60,049 nt of DNA from an uncultured Paracoccaceae bacterium (GTDB lineage Bacteria > Pseudomonadota > Alphaproteobacteria > Rhodobacterales > Rhodobacteraceae), in the NCBI GenBank assembly GCA_937146765.1, contig CAKZRP010000045.1:1-60049 (forward strand), in the 5' to 3' direction. Shown piece after piece: positions 16,106-26,059 of this stretch. Position 1 is the first letter of the stretch, and each line of letters begins with the position of its first letter. The notes under the pieces were generated by a model, which ran no database searches, was not told the DNA's origin, and saw only the letters and a program-made list of their open reading frames with translations. The position numbers and the translations under genes are program-made.

Positions 16106-17077
16106 ATGCAGGACGAGACAGATATCCTCGAGCAGGATCTTTCCGGGCTGAAGCCGGCCGAATGGCAGGCGCGGCTGGCGGAGATGGCCGAGGAAAACGG
16201 CATGTACCAGCCGCTCGGGCCGCGCCATTTCGCCACCTTCATCGACCAGGGCAACACGCTGCTCGTCACCTTCGAGAGCCGCCAGGGCATCCAGAGCCTG
16301 TCGGAAACCGCCCAGCCGCTCGGCTTTGACCTAGTGAAGAACCTCGGCTGGTCGCATCTGTGCCTGATCTCGGATGGCGACACCTGGTTTCGCGACCTGC
16401 GCATCTACGGGTTCTTCGATCAGCTGATCGACGACGGGTTCTTCGAGGAATTCGACAGCGTGGTCTTCTACGGGGCCGGGCCCTGCGGCTATGCGGCGGC
16501 GGCCTATTCGGTGGCAGCGCCGGGCGCCACCGTGGTGGCGGTGCAACCGCAGGCGACGCTGGATCCGCGGATGACCGAATGGGACGACCGTTTCGTCGAG
16601 ATGCGCCGCACCTCCTTCACCGACCGCTACGGCTATGCGCCGGACATGCTGGATGCGGCCGGGCAGGCCTATGTGCTTTATGATCCCTACCAGACGCTGG
16701 ATGCGATGCATGCGGCGCTTTTTGCCCGCCCCAATGTGACCCGGCTGCGGCTGCCCTGCATGGGCGAGGCGATCCAGACCCGGATGATCGAGATGGAGAT
16801 CCTCTACCGGGTGATGTCGCTGGCCGGCAGCGGTCGGCTGACGCCACTGGCTTTCCATCGGCTGATCCGCCATCGCCGCGACAATGGCGCCTATCTGCGC
16901 AACCTGCTGAACCGGCTGGAGATGCAGGAGCGCTACTACCTCGTCATGCTGCTGTGCCGCAATGTCAGCGAGCGCCGCCGGATGCCGCATTTCCGCCGCC
17001 GCCTGCGCGGGCTGGAACTGAAGGCCGAGGCCGGTGAATTCCGCGCCCCGCCGCCCCGGGACGAGAGCGCCGACTAG
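16106..17077 (+). CDS. Alpha/beta-hydrolase-like protein with altered catalytic residues
   Basis: Protein of 323 residues. The middle has a strand-turn-helix like a hydrolase nucleophile elbow, [20 protein letters not shown] then [14 protein letters not shown], but a Cys or Pro stands where Ser is usual. Later [16 protein letters not shown] fits the acid loop and [12 protein letters not shown] stands where relatives, as I recall them, have a Gly-His pair. Relatives in roseobacters are often called phosphoadenosine phosphosulfate reductase; I see no evidence for that chemistry and treat the name as a doubtful annotation. Position after the glycosyltransferases suggests a role in the same glycan pathway, perhaps as a non-catalytic or cysteine-based acyl-transfer protein. 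Confidence 0.45.
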   Translation: MQDETDILEQDLSGLKPAEWQARLAEMAEENGMYQPLGPRHFATFIDQGNTLLVTFESRQGIQSLSETAQPLGFDLVKNLGWSHLCLISDGDTWFRDLRIYGFFDQLIDDGFFEEFDSVVFYGAGPCGYAAAAYSVAAPGATVVAVQPQATLDPRMTEWDDRFVEMRRTSFTDRYGYAPDMLDAAGQAYVLYDPYQTLDAMHAALFARPNVTRLRLPCMGEAIQTRMIEMEILYRVMSLAGSGRLTPLAFHRLIRHRRDNGAYLRNLLNRLEMQERYYLVMLLCRNVSERRRMPHFRRRLRGLELKAEAGEFRAPPPRDESAD

Positions 17078-17130
17078 GCCCGCGCGCCGCCGCCTTCCCA
17101 AGGTCGGCGGCCTGTGCTACGGGCTTTTTC

Positions 17131-18171
17131 ATGACACAAGAGCTCCGCATCACCCGCCCCGACGACTGGCACCTGCATCTGCGCGATGGCGATATGCTGC
17201 GCGCGGTGCTGCCGGAAACCGCCCGCCATTTTGGCCGCGCCATCATCATGCCGAACCTGGTGCCGCCGGTGGTGACCGGGGCGCAGGCCGCGGCCTACCG
17301 CGACCGCATCCTCGCCGCCCTGCCCGAAGGAATGACCTTCGAGCCCCTGATGACGCTCTACCTGACCGAGGATACCGACCCCGAGGATGTGGCGGCGGCC
17401 CATGCCGCGGGACTGGTGAAGGCAGTAAAGCTCTACCCCGCTGGCGCCACCACCAATTCGCAGTCCGGGGTGCGCGATTTCGACAAGGTGCGCCCGGTGC
17501 TGGAGAAAATGGCCGAGATCGGCCTCACCCTCTGCACCCATGGCGAGGTCACCGATCACGCCATCGACATCTTTGACCGCGAGGCGGTGTTCATCGACCG
17601 CGTGCTCGACCCGATCCGCCGTGCCACCCCCGGCCTGCGGGTGGTGATGGAACATATCACCACGCGAAACGCCGCCGATTACGTGCGGTCGCAGGACAGG
17701 GATCTGGGCGCGACGATCACCACCCACCACCTGATCATCAACCGCAACCACATCCTCGCAGGCGGCATCAAGCCGCATTACTACTGCCTGCCGGTGGCCA
17801 AGCGCGAAGAGCATCGGATCGCCCTGCGCCAAGCCGCCACCTCCGGCGATGCGCGCTTCTTCATCGGCACGGATTCCGCCCCGCATACGGATGCCAACAA
17901 GCTGCTGCCCTGCGGCTGTGCCGGCTGTTTCACCGCCACCAATACCATGGCCCTGCTGGCCCATGTGTTCGAGGAGGACGGGGCATTGGACAAGCTTGAG
18001 GGCTTTGCCTGCAAACACGGCCCCGCCTTCTACCGCCTGCCGGAGAACCAGGACCAGATCACCCTGGTGAAACAGGCGGAACCCGTGATCTTCCCCGAGA
18101 AAATCGACACCAAGGATGGCCCCGTCACCGTCTTTGACCCGGGCTTTGCGGTCCATTGGACCGTCGCCTGA
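17131..18171 (+). CDS. pyrC: Dihydroorotase, homodimeric type
   Basis: Protein of 346 residues, the length of the E. coli-type class II dihydroorotase. [13 protein letters not shown] holds the first two metal-binding histidines, [17 protein letters not shown] holds the carbamylated lysine, TLCTHGEV and [20 protein letters not shown] hold further ligands, and [10 protein letters not shown] holds the catalytic aspartate. It closes carbamoyl-aspartate to dihydroorotate in pyrimidine synthesis. Followed by pyrE, with copy C of the intergenic repeat between them, so the two may share a transcript. Confidence 0.95.
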   Translation: MTQELRITRPDDWHLHLRDGDMLRAVLPETARHFGRAIIMPNLVPPVVTGAQAAAYRDRILAALPEGMTFEPLMTLYLTEDTDPEDVAAAHAAGLVKAVKLYPAGATTNSQSGVRDFDKVRPVLEKMAEIGLTLCTHGEVTDHAIDIFDREAVFIDRVLDPIRRATPGLRVVMEHITTRNAADYVRSQDRDLGATITTHHLIINRNHILAGGIKPHYYCLPVAKREEHRIALRQAATSGDARFFIGTDSAPHTDANKLLPCGCAGCFTATNTMALLAHVFEEDGALDKLEGFACKHGPAFYRLPENQDQITLVKQAEPVIFPEKIDTKDGPVTVFDPGFAVHWTVA

Positions 18172-18215
18172 CTTCATCTTCTCTTAAATATCCCCGCCGG
18201 AGGCTCCCGCCCGCG
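18172..18215 (+). repeat. Dispersed intergenic repeat, copy C
   Basis: Begins directly after the pyrC stop codon: CTTCATCTTCTCTTAAATAT, CCCCGCCGGAGG. Same box order as copies A, B, D and E. Confidence 0.65.
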
Positions 18216-18247
18216 CCTCCGATGCCAGCCCTGCGAAAGGAGACGCC

Positions 18248-18928
18248 ATGATCCCGACGTCCTACCCCACCAAAGAAGAAATCGCCCGCCTCTCGGCCCG
18301 GATGCTCCTGGAAATCGGCGCGGTGAACTTCAACACCGACGAGCCCTACACCCTGGCCTCCGGCCTGCCCTCGCCCAGCTATATCGACTGCCGCAAGCTG
18401 ATCTCCTTCCCGCGCATCCGCTCCACCCTGATGGATTTCATGACCGTCACCGTGATGCGCGACGCAGGGTTCGAGGCTTTCGACAATATCGCGGGCGGCG
18501 AGACCGCAGGCATCCCCTTTGCCGCGCTGGTGGCCGAGCGTCTCGCCCTGCCGATGACCTATGTGCGCAAGAAACCCAAGGGCTACGGCCGCAATGCCCG
18601 CATCGAAGGCGCTATGACCGAAGGCCAGCGCGTACTTCTGGTCGAGGATCTGACCACCGATGGCGGCTCGAAACTCTCCTTTGTGGATGCGATCCGCGAG
18701 ACCGGCGCTACCTGCGGCCATACGGCGGTGATCTTCTACTACGACATCTTCCCCGAGACCACCAAGACGCTGGGCGACCATGGGGTGGCGCTGCATTACC
18801 TCTGCACCTGGTGGGACGTGCTGGCGGAGGCCCGCGCCCAGGGCTCCTTCACCGCCGAAACCCTTGACGAGGTGGAAAAATTCCTGCGCGATCCGCGCGC
18901 CTGGCAAGAGGCCAACAAGAAGGGCTGA
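18248..18928 (+). CDS. pyrE: Orotate phosphoribosyltransferase
   Basis: Protein of 226 residues with the type I phosphoribosyltransferase fold. [20 protein letters not shown] is the OPRT N-terminal motif, [18 protein letters not shown] the catalytic loop, and [20 protein letters not shown] the PRPP loop. It joins orotate to PRPP to give OMP. AGGAG lies 5 bases before the ATG. pyrC precedes it on the same strand, a functional pairing in pyrimidine biosynthesis. Confidence 0.95.
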   Translation: MIPTSYPTKEEIARLSARMLLEIGAVNFNTDEPYTLASGLPSPSYIDCRKLISFPRIRSTLMDFMTVTVMRDAGFEAFDNIAGGETAGIPFAALVAERLALPMTYVRKKPKGYGRNARIEGAMTEGQRVLLVEDLTTDGGSKLSFVDAIRETGATCGHTAVIFYYDIFPETTKTLGDHGVALHYLCTWWDVLAEARAQGSFTAETLDEVEKFLRDPRAWQEANKKG

Positions 18929-18961
18929 AATCCTTCCACATCCCGCCTGTCGAGAACCTGT

Positions 18962-18996
18962 GGACAAGGCCGCCCCGAATCGGAGCGGCCTTGTCC
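18962..18996. terminator. Perfect 12-bp inverted repeat after pyrE
   Basis: GGACAAGGCCGC (18962-18973) pairs with GCGGCCTTGTCC (18985-18996). No T-run follows, so it would be a weak intrinsic terminator or an mRNA 3' stabiliser. The rest of the gap to dnaB holds nothing else I can call. Confidence 0.55.
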
Positions 18997-19178
18997 ATAT
19001 CCTGTGGGTGACGTGGAGGAAGCCAACCAGATCTGCGCCCCGCTCGGCGCCGCAGGCGAGGCGGGAAAAATTACCCACATGGCGCGCCGCAGTTGTCCCG
19101 ATTTCATCCACAGGGATTTCCAGATGGAATTTGCCGCCCCTTTGCCGTAGGTAACGGGCGCAACGAAAGAGAGCAGAG

Positions 19179-20699
19179 ATGAACGAGATCACCCCCTTCA
19201 ACGGCGATCCAAACCCGCACCTGCCACAGGGTCAGGGCGGACAGGCAGATCAGGTACAGGCATCGGAATTGCCCCACTCCGTGGAAGCGGAACAGCAACT
19301 GCTGGGGGCAATTCTCACCAACAACGACGTCTACGACAAGGTCGCCTCGATCATCGACGCGAACCATTTCTACGACCCCGTCCACCAGCGCATCTACGAG
19401 GTCGCCAAGGCGCGAATCTCGAAAAACGCGCTGGCCTCTCCGGTAACGCTGAAGGCCTTCATGGAGGACGACCAAGGCCTGAAGGAGCTCGGCGGGCCCG
19501 CCTATCTGGCGAAACTCGCCTCCGCCTCGATCTCCGCCTTTGCGGTGCGCGACTATGCGCAGATGATCTATGACCTCGCGATCCGCCGCGAGCTGATCGC
19601 CCTTGGCAAGTCCATCGCGGATGAAGCGCGCCGGGTCGATGTCTCCTCGGAGCCGAAGGAACAGATCGTCAAGGCGGAACAGGCGCTCTATCAGCTGGCC
19701 GAACAGGGGCAGACCGAACAGGGCTTCAAATCCTTCCTGCGCGCGGTGACCGAGGCGGTCAATGTCACCAACGAGGCCTATCAGCGCGGCGGCGGCATGG
19801 CCGGCATTTCCACCGGGCTCAACGATCTCGACAAGCAGCTCGGCGGCCTGCATCCTTCCGACCTTCTGATTCTCGCCGGCCGCCCCTCGATGGGGAAAAC
19901 CTCGCTCGCCACCAACATCGCCTTCAACGTGGCCAAGGCTTACAAGCGCGGGTTGAAACCCGATGGCTCCGAAGGGGCGATCGACGGCGGCGTGGTGGGC
20001 TTCTTCAGCCTCGAGATGTCGGCGGAACAGCTGGCCGGCCGGATCCTTGCCGAGGCCTCGGAGATTTCCTCCCACAAGATCCGCCAGGGCGACATGTCCG
20101 AAGAGGAATTCCGCCGCTTCGTGCAGGCCGCGAAGGATCTTGAGAGCTGCCCTCTGTTCATCGACGACACGCCCGCGATCCCGATCTCGCAGCTCGCCGC
20201 CCGCGCCCGCCGTCTGAAACGGACCCACGGGCTGGATCTTCTGGTGATCGACTACCTGCAGCTCTGCCGCGGCATGGCCGAGAACCGGGTGAACGAGATC
20301 GCCGAGATCTCCATGGGCATGAAGGCCATCGCCAAGGAACTCAACATCCCGGTGATCGCCCTCTCCCAGCTCTCCCGTCAGGTGGAAAGCCGCGAGGACA
20401 AACGCCCGCAGCTCTCCGACCTGCGCGAATCCGGCTCCATCGAACAGGACGCCGACGTGGTGATGTTCGTGTTCCGCGAGGAATACTATAAGGAACGCGA
20501 AAAGCCCGGCGATCACGAGCTCGACAAGATGGAAGAGTGGAAACAGGCGATGGAGCGCCTGCACGCCAAGGCCGAGGTCATCGTCGGCAAACAGCGTCAC
20601 GGCCCCATCGGCACGGTGGAGCTGTCCTTTGAGGCTCAGTTCACCCGCTTTGGCAACCTCGCCAAATCCTGGCAGCAGCAACAGCAGGACCAATACTGA
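19179..20699 (+). CDS. dnaB: Replicative DNA helicase
   Basis: Protein of 506 residues. The N-terminal primase-interaction domain starts at LPHSVEAEQQLLGAILTNND; the RecA-like C-domain has Walker A ILAGRPSMGKTSLATNIAFN, VVGFFSLEMSAEQLAGRIL, Walker B LLVIDYLQL, and LSQLSRQVESREDKRPQLSD with VIVGKQRHGPIGTVEL. DnaB unwinds DNA at the fork as a hexamer and moves 5' to 3'. A small insertion (about residues 255-266, GLKPDGSEGAID) after Walker A is known from Rhodobacterales versions. The start has GAGAG upstream. Copy D of the intergenic repeat follows the stop. Confidence 0.96.
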   Translation: MNEITPFNGDPNPHLPQGQGGQADQVQASELPHSVEAEQQLLGAILTNNDVYDKVASIIDANHFYDPVHQRIYEVAKARISKNALASPVTLKAFMEDDQGLKELGGPAYLAKLASASISAFAVRDYAQMIYDLAIRRELIALGKSIADEARRVDVSSEPKEQIVKAEQALYQLAEQGQTEQGFKSFLRAVTEAVNVTNEAYQRGGGMAGISTGLNDLDKQLGGLHPSDLLILAGRPSMGKTSLATNIAFNVAKAYKRGLKPDGSEGAIDGGVVGFFSLEMSAEQLAGRILAEASEISSHKIRQGDMSEEEFRRFVQAAKDLESCPLFIDDTPAIPISQLAARARRLKRTHGLDLLVIDYLQLCRGMAENRVNEIAEISMGMKAIAKELNIPVIALSQLSRQVESREDKRPQLSDLRESGSIEQDADVVMFVFREEYYKEREKPGDHELDKMEEWKQAMERLHAKAEVIVGKQRHGPIGTVELSFEAQFTRFGNLAKSWQQQQQDQY

Positions 20700-20715
20700 C
20701 CGCGCAAGCGCCCGC

Positions 20716-20776
20716 CCTTTCATCTTCTCAAAAATATCCCGGGGGAGGCCCGCAGGGCCGGGGGCAGCGCCCCCGC
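20716..20776 (+). repeat. Dispersed intergenic repeat, copy D
   Basis: CCTTTCATCTTCTCAAAAAT then ATCCCGGGGG, followed by two GC hairpins (GGCCC/GGGCC and GGGGGC/GCCCCC), starting about 17 bases after the dnaB stop codon. Confidence 0.65.
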
Positions 20777-20868
20777 CTGCGCCCGCAAGCCTCGCAACAG
20801 CCCGCCCAAAGCGCCGCGCCTTGCGGTTTCCCCCTTGACCCTCCTGCCCCCCGTGTCATGAACGACTC

Positions 20869-21906
20869 ATGAGTACCGCACGTTTGAAAATCAACCTGGA
20901 TGCCCTGGTCATCAACTGGCGCAATCTGGATGCCAAGACCGGCTGCGAGACCGCAGCCGTGGTCAAGGCCAATGGCTATGGGCTGGATGCTGGCCGCGTC
21001 GGCAAGGCGCTGGCGCAGGCGGGCGCTCGCAACTTCTTTGTTGCGGTGGCCGAGGAAGGCATCGTCCTGCGCCGGGCTCTGGGTCCGGGCCCGGGCATTT
21101 CGGTCTTTTCCGGCCATATGGAGGGCGACGCCAAACTGTTGCGCGACTTCCAGCTGACGCCGATGCTCAATTCCATCGACCAGATGCTGCGCCATTTCGA
21201 GGCGCTTCCGGGTCATCCCTTTGGCGTGCAGCTCGACAGCGGCATGAACCGGCTCGGCATGGAGGCCGCCGAATGGGCCGCCGTCTGCGAGATCGCCCTG
21301 CAGCAGAACCCGGTTCTGCTGATGAGCCATCTCGCCTGCGCCGATGAGCCGGGCCATGGGATGAACGCCTATCAGCTGCAAAACTTCATCAAGATGACCG
21401 AGGGCTTCAATGTCCCCCGCTCGCTCTCTGCCACCGGCGGGCTGCTTCTGGGCCGCGATTATCACTTTGACCTCTGCCGCCCCGGCATCGGCCTTTATGG
21501 CGGCGCGCCCTATGACGCCGCCCTGCCGGTGATCGAGCTTGAGGTGCCGGTGATCCAGACCCGCGACCTCGCCCCCGGCGAAAGCGTCGGCTATGGCAAT
21601 ACCTGGATCGCCAAACGCGACACCCGGATCGCCACCATCGCCGCCGGCTATGCCGATGGTCTGCAGCGCGCCTTCCAGCGTCAGGGCATCATGGCCTATG
21701 CCGACAATACCCCCTGCCCGGTGGTGGGGCGGATTTCCATGGACCTCATTACCGTGGATGTGACCGACCTGCCCGAGGTGCCGAGCCACCTCTCGCTCAT
21801 CAACGAGCGTCAGACGGTGGATGCCCTGGCCGCGGCCGCAGGCACCATCGGCTATGAGGTGCTGACCAACCTTGGCGCCCGCTACGCTCGGACCTATACC
21901 GCATGA
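20869..21906 (+). CDS. alr: Alanine racemase
   Basis: Protein of 345 residues. [17 protein letters not shown] carries the PLP-binding lysine; [20 protein letters not shown] and [16 protein letters not shown] are further family blocks, and [12 protein letters not shown] sits at the dimer interface. It interconverts L- and D-alanine for peptidoglycan. Its stop codon overlaps the next ATG by 4 bases (ATGA), so it heads a coupled run with the Mla-type ABC genes. Confidence 0.93.
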   Translation: MSTARLKINLDALVINWRNLDAKTGCETAAVVKANGYGLDAGRVGKALAQAGARNFFVAVAEEGIVLRRALGPGPGISVFSGHMEGDAKLLRDFQLTPMLNSIDQMLRHFEALPGHPFGVQLDSGMNRLGMEAAEWAAVCEIALQQNPVLLMSHLACADEPGHGMNAYQLQNFIKMTEGFNVPRSLSATGGLLLGRDYHFDLCRPGIGLYGGAPYDAALPVIELEVPVIQTRDLAPGESVGYGNTWIAKRDTRIATIAAGYADGLQRAFQRQGIMAYADNTPCPVVGRISMDLITVDVTDLPEVPSHLSLINERQTVDALAAAAGTIGYEVLTNLGARYARTYTA

Positions 21907-22685
21907 CGCCCACATTTGCGCTTGGCACCCTCGGCCGCACCGTGCTTGGCCGCCTGGCCGCCCTTGGGCGGATCTCGCGCTTTGCGGCTTCGACCTTCAG
22001 CCATATGGCACGACCGCCGTTTTATCCGCGCGAATTTGCCGTTGCCCTCCTCAACATCGGCTGGCTCTCGCTGCCCGTGGTGGCGCTGACCGCGATCTTC
22101 ACCGGCGGCGCGCTGGCGCTGCAGATCTACGCCGGCGGCGCGCGCTTCAATGCCGAGGCCGTGGTGCCGCAGATCGTCGCCATCGGCATGGTGCGCGAAC
22201 TGGGTCCGGTTCTGGTTGGCCTGATGATCGCCGCCCGTGTGACCTCGTCGATTGCGGCCGAGATCGCCACCATGAAGGTGACCGAGCAGATCGATGCGCT
22301 GGTGACCCTGTCGACCAATCCGATGAAATACCTCGTCGCGCCGCGGGTGCTGGCAGCATTGCTGACCGTGCCGGTGCTGGTCGGCATCGGTGACATCATC
22401 GGAATCTTGGGCGGCTATACAGTTGCGGTGAAGACGCTCGACTTCAACGCGGCGGCTTATCTGAAGAACACCGTCAACTTCCTCGAGCTGCGCGACATCG
22501 TCTCCAGCCTCGTCAAGGGCGCGGCCTTTGGCACCATCGCCGCCCTGATGGGCTGCTATTACGGCATGCAATCGGGGCGTGGCGCCCAGGGCGTGGGCCG
22601 GGCCACCAAGGGCTCGGTCGAGGCGGCCGCCGTGCTGATCCTCGCCGCCAACTTTGTGCTGACAGGGGTTTTCTTCTCGCTATGA
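21903..22685 (+). CDS. mlaE: MlaE-family ABC transporter permease
   Basis: Protein of 260 residues with about five membrane segments. [35 protein letters not shown] and [20 protein letters not shown] are the conserved MlaE/YrbE blocks. Such permeases sit in the inner membrane and move phospholipids between inner and outer membranes together with MlaF and an MCE-domain protein. No MCE-domain gene (mlaD) is visible in this window. Overlaps alr and mlaF by 4 bases each. Confidence 0.9.
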   Translation: MTPTFALGTLGRTVLGRLAALGRISRFAASTFSHMARPPFYPREFAVALLNIGWLSLPVVALTAIFTGGALALQIYAGGARFNAEAVVPQIVAIGMVRELGPVLVGLMIAARVTSSIAAEIATMKVTEQIDALVTLSTNPMKYLVAPRVLAALLTVPVLVGIGDIIGILGGYTVAVKTLDFNAAAYLKNTVNFLELRDIVSSLVKGAAFGTIAALMGCYYGMQSGRGAQGVGRATKGSVEAAAVLILAANFVLTGVFFSL

Positions 22686-23440
22686 CCCACCCGATGATCG
22701 AGATGAGCCAGGTCTCCAAGGCCTTTGGCAGCAATGCGGTTCTGCGGGGCGTCGATCTTTCGGTCGCCAAGGGATCCTCGCTGGTGATCATCGGCGGCTC
22801 CGGCACCGGCAAATCGGTGGCGTTGAAATGTATCCTTGGGCTGATTGAGGCCGACAGCGGTCAGATCCGCGTGGATGGCAAGCCGGTCGGCCAGGGCGAC
22901 CGCGACGCCTTTCTGGCGCGCTTTGGCATGTTGTTTCAGGGCGCGGCCCTGTTTGACAGCTTGCCGGTCTGGCAGAACGTCGCCTTCCGCCTGCTGCGCG
23001 GCAGCCTTGCCCGCCCGCGAGACGAGGCCCGCGAGATCGCCATCGAGAAACTGCGCCGTGTGGGGCTGACGCCCGATGTGGCCGACCGCCTGCCGGCTGA
23101 GCTCTCTGGCGGCATGCAGAAGCGCGTCGGCCTTGCCCGCGCGATTGCGGCGGACCCGGAGATCATCTTTTTTGACGAGCCGACCACCGGGCTCGACCCG
23201 ATCATGTCCGGCGTCATCAACGACCTGATCCGCGAGATCGTGGTGGAGATGGGCGCCACCGCGATGACCATCACCCATGACATGACCTCGGTGCGGGCGA
23301 TTGCCGACAACGTGGCCATGCTGCACGGTGGCAAGATCCGCTGGACCGGCCCGGTGGCCGAGATGGATCATTCGGGCGATCCTTACGTGACCCAGTTCAT
23401 CTCCGGCAGCGCCGAAGGGCCGATCGAGGCGGTACGGTGA
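22682..23440 (+). CDS. mlaF: MlaF-family ABC transporter ATP-binding protein
   Basis: Protein of 252 residues. Walker A is IIGGSGTGKSVALKCILGL, the signature is LSGGMQKRVGLARAIAADPE and Walker B is IIFFDEPTTGLDPIMSGVIN. The family partner is MlaE, encoded immediately upstream with a 4-base overlap. It powers retrograde or anterograde phospholipid movement across the envelope. The stop codon overlaps the start of a PqiA-like gene. Confidence 0.92.
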   Translation: MTHPMIEMSQVSKAFGSNAVLRGVDLSVAKGSSLVIIGGSGTGKSVALKCILGLIEADSGQIRVDGKPVGQGDRDAFLARFGMLFQGAALFDSLPVWQNVAFRLLRGSLARPRDEAREIAIEKLRRVGLTPDVADRLPAELSGGMQKRVGLARAIAADPEIIFFDEPTTGLDPIMSGVINDLIREIVVEMGATAMTITHDMTSVRAIADNVAMLHGGKIRWTGPVAEMDHSGDPYVTQFISGSAEGPIEAVR

Positions 23441-23910
23441 CCACCGCGTCGCGGGGCTCTGTCGGCCTGGCCCTGCTGCGCCTTGCCAATCTCGCCCTGC
23501 TGATCCTCTTCCCTATCGCCTGGTTCGCGCCCTTGATGCGCGCCGGGCTCCTGCCGATCTTTGGCCTGTCGGAAATCTCGGTCATGACCGGACTGCAAAG
23601 CCTCTGGGGCAGTGATGTGGTGCTGGCGCTGGTGGTCACGGTCTTTGCGCTCCTTGCGCCCTATCTCAAGACCCTGGCCCTGGCGCTGGTGCAGTTTCAC
23701 CTGCTGGAGAGCCGTGCGCTGGCGGTCCTGCATGTGCTGGGCAAACTGGCGATGGCGGATGTCTTCCTGATCGCGCTCTACATCACCCTGGCCAAGGGGA
23801 TCGGCTATGGCACCATCGAGGTGGCCTGGGGGCTCTATCTCTTCACCGCCTGCATTCTCGCCTCGCTGGTGCTGTCGATCCTGAGTGAGCGGTGGCTGAA
23901 AGCGGCGTGA
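23437..23910 (+). CDS. PqiA-family membrane protein
   Basis: Protein of 157 residues with four likely membrane segments. LALLILFPIAWFAPLMRAGL near the N-terminus and LAVLHVLGKLAMADVFLIAL in the middle match the single PqiA domain; E. coli PqiA has two such units. PqiA proteins are inner-membrane partners of MCE-type lipid transport, which fits the overlap with mlaF. It overlaps mlaF by 4 bases and precedes radA by 114 bases. Confidence 0.8.
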   Translation: MTTASRGSVGLALLRLANLALLILFPIAWFAPLMRAGLLPIFGLSEISVMTGLQSLWGSDVVLALVVTVFALLAPYLKTLALALVQFHLLESRALAVLHVLGKLAMADVFLIALYITLAKGIGYGTIEVAWGLYLFTACILASLVLSILSERWLKAA

Positions 23911-24024
23911 CGGTGGCACTGCCCCGGTCAAGAGGAGGTCGTCCGGGAGATCCAGGACCAAAAGGTGCCGGAGGCGGCGCAGTCCGAACTTGAACAAACC
24001 GGAAACATCTGTCAGGGATCGGAC

Positions 24025-25389
24025 ATGGCAAAGACATCCTATTCCTGCTCCGCCTGCGGAGCCTCCTTCACCAAATGGTCCGGACGCTGCGAGGGCTGCG
24101 GCGAGTGGAACTCCATTGTCGAGGACAAGGGGCTGACCTCGGCCGGACCGGCGAAGAAATCCCTGGGCGCGATGCGCGGCAAACGGCTGGCGCTGAGCGA
24201 TCTGGCCACCGAGGAGGCGCCGCCGCCCCGCACCCTGAGCGGGGTTGCGGAACTGGACCGGGTTCTGGGCGGCGGGCTGGTGGAGGCCTCGGCCATTCTG
24301 GTGGGCGGCGACCCGGGCATCGGCAAATCGACGCTGCTGCTGCAGGCGGCGGCCCAGTTTGCCCGGGCGGGCTTGAAGACCATCTATGTCTCGGGCGAGG
24401 AGGCCTCGGCGCAGGTGCGGATGCGGGCGCAGAGACTGGGGCTGGCGGAAGCGCCGGTGAAGCTCGCCGCCGAGACCAACCTGCGCGACATCCTCACGAC
24501 GCTGGAGGCGGAAAAGCCACAGCTGGCCATCATCGATTCCATTCAGACCATGTGGGCCGACAATGTGGACTCCGCACCGGGCTCGGTCAGCCAGGTGCGG
24601 GCGGCGGCGCATGAGCTGACCACATTCGCCAAGACCAATGGTGTGTCGATCGTGATGGTGGGCCATGTCACCAAGGAAGGCCAGATCGCGGGGCCGCGGG
24701 TGGTGGAGCATATGGTCGACACCGTGCTTTATTTCGAAGGCGAGCGCGGTCATCAGTTCCGCATCCTGCGCGCGGTGAAGAACCGCTTTGGTCCTGCCGA
24801 TGAGATCGGTGTCTTCGAGATGACCGGCGGCGGGCTGGCGGAGGTGGTGAACCCCTCGGCCCTGTTCCTGTCGGAACGTGGCGGGCCGGTGCCGGGCTCG
24901 GTGGTCTTTGCCGGGATCGAGGGCACAAGGCCGGTTCTGGTGGAGATGCAGGCGCTGGTCGCGCCCTCGCCCCATTCACAACCGCGCCGGGCGGTTGTGG
25001 GCTGGGATAGCTCGCGCCTTGCCATGATCCTCGCGGTGCTGGAGGCGCGCTGCGGCATTCCCTTTGCCGGACTCGACGTCTATCTCAACGTCGCCGGTGG
25101 CATGAAGATCTCCGAGCCGGCCGCCGATCTCGCTGTCGCCGCGGCGCTGCTCAGTGCGCGGGAGGACACCACCCTGCCCCCCGATACGGCGATTTTTGGC
25201 GAAATATCCCTGTCCGGGGCCCTCAGACCGGCCCCACAGACGGAAAACCGGTTGAAAGAAGCGCAAAAACTTGGTTTCACGGCAGCAATCGCTCCGAGTG
25301 GTGGCAAATCCGTCTCCGTCCCCGGCCTGACCCTGCGCTCGGCCAGTGACCTTGCGGGTTTTGTTGGCGAATATTTCGGAGCCGGCTAA
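24025..25389 (+). CDS. radA: DNA repair protein RadA
   Basis: Protein of 454 residues. An N-terminal four-cysteine zinc finger (CSACGASFTKWSGRCEGCGE) precedes the RecA-like core with Walker A GGDPGIGKSTLLLQAAAQF, the RadA-specific VKNRFGPADEIGVFEM and a C-terminal Lon-like domain (GLDVYLNVAGGMKISEPAAD). It acts in recombination, branch migration and fork repair. The start at ATG 24025 gives the canonical MAKTSYSCSACG N-terminus; an in-frame start 60 bases up adds unconserved residues. Confidence 0.95.
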   Translation: MAKTSYSCSACGASFTKWSGRCEGCGEWNSIVEDKGLTSAGPAKKSLGAMRGKRLALSDLATEEAPPPRTLSGVAELDRVLGGGLVEASAILVGGDPGIGKSTLLLQAAAQFARAGLKTIYVSGEEASAQVRMRAQRLGLAEAPVKLAAETNLRDILTTLEAEKPQLAIIDSIQTMWADNVDSAPGSVSQVRAAAHELTTFAKTNGVSIVMVGHVTKEGQIAGPRVVEHMVDTVLYFEGERGHQFRILRAVKNRFGPADEIGVFEMTGGGLAEVVNPSALFLSERGGPVPGSVVFAGIEGTRPVLVEMQALVAPSPHSQPRRAVVGWDSSRLAMILAVLEARCGIPFAGLDVYLNVAGGMKISEPAADLAVAAALLSAREDTTLPPDTAIFGEISLSGALRPAPQTENRLKEAQKLGFTAAIAPSGGKSVSVPGLTLRSASDLAGFVGEYFGAG

Positions 25390-25432
25390 AAGGCCAATCA
25401 CGAGATACTTTGCGGGCAAACAGGCGAGGCAC

Positions 25433-25987
25433 ATGGAAGGTTTCACCATCATCGACGGCGCGGTGGCGCTGGTCATCGTAGTTTCGGCGCTTCTCGCCTA
25501 TGCACGCGGTTTCGTGCGCGAGGTCATGGCCATCATCGGCTGGGTGGCGGCGGGTGTCCTCGCCTATATGTTCGCCGGGCAGGCGGAGCCGCTGATGGCA
25601 GAGATCCCGGTGGTCGGCGAATTTCTGGCCGACAGTTGCGAACTCTCCATGATCGCCGCCTTCTTTGCGGTCTTTGCAGTGGCGCTGATCGTGGTCTCCT
25701 TCTTCACGCCGCTGCTGGCCGGTGTGGTGCAGCGCTCGGCGATCGGCGGGCTCGACCAGGGGGCCGGGTTCTTCTTTGGCGTCCTGCGCGGCATCCTGCT
25801 CGTGGTGATTGCCTTCTTCGTCTACAATGTGGTGATGACCGGCCAGAGCTACACCATCGTCGACCAGAGCCGCTCGGCGGCGGTCTTCAATCAGGTGATC
25901 GGCAAGGTGGAAGAACAGAACCCCGAGGCGGCCCTGGGCTGGGTCACCCAGAAGTATGAGGACCTGATCTCCTCCTGCGGCGAATAA
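25433..25987 (+). CDS. cvpA: CvpA family inner-membrane protein
   Basis: Protein of 184 residues with four membrane segments. IDGAVALVIVVSALLAYARG then FVREVMAIIGWVAAGVLAYM is the typical CvpA N-terminus, and RSAIGGLDQGAGFFFGVLRG the second conserved block. CvpA is linked to colicin V secretion and envelope homeostasis in E. coli, where it lies next to purF. Here purF also follows, but a Hint-like gene and nearly 400 bases of control DNA stand between them. ATG 25433 starts 44 bases after radA. Confidence 0.88.
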   Translation: MEGFTIIDGAVALVIVVSALLAYARGFVREVMAIIGWVAAGVLAYMFAGQAEPLMAEIPVVGEFLADSCELSMIAAFFAVFAVALIVVSFFTPLLAGVVQRSAIGGLDQGAGFFFGVLRGILLVVIAFFVYNVVMTGQSYTIVDQSRSAAVFNQVIGKVEEQNPEAALGWVTQKYEDLISSCGE

Positions 25988-26012
25988 ACGCCTGCCGCAA
26001 CGGGCCGGATGG

Positions 26013-26059
26013 CCCACAGAAACCGAAGGCACCCATCAGGGTACCTTTTTTTCTGTGGG
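26013..26059 (+). terminator. Extended terminator hairpin of the alr-cvpA run
   Basis: CCCACAGAAA (26013-26022) pairs with TTTCTGTGGG (26050-26059) around an inner AAGG-C-ACCC/GGGT-A-CCTT stem (one mismatch) and a T-run at 26046-26052. It lies 26 bases after the cvpA stop codon. The inner stem with its T-run alone is a usable terminator. Confidence 0.75.

Noticed and set aside
16106..17077. PAPS reductase annotation for this gene
   Set aside because: The protein lacks the PP-loop ATPase-like motif and the C-terminal catalytic Cys motif expected of PAPS reductases; the central region looks like an alpha/beta hydrolase.
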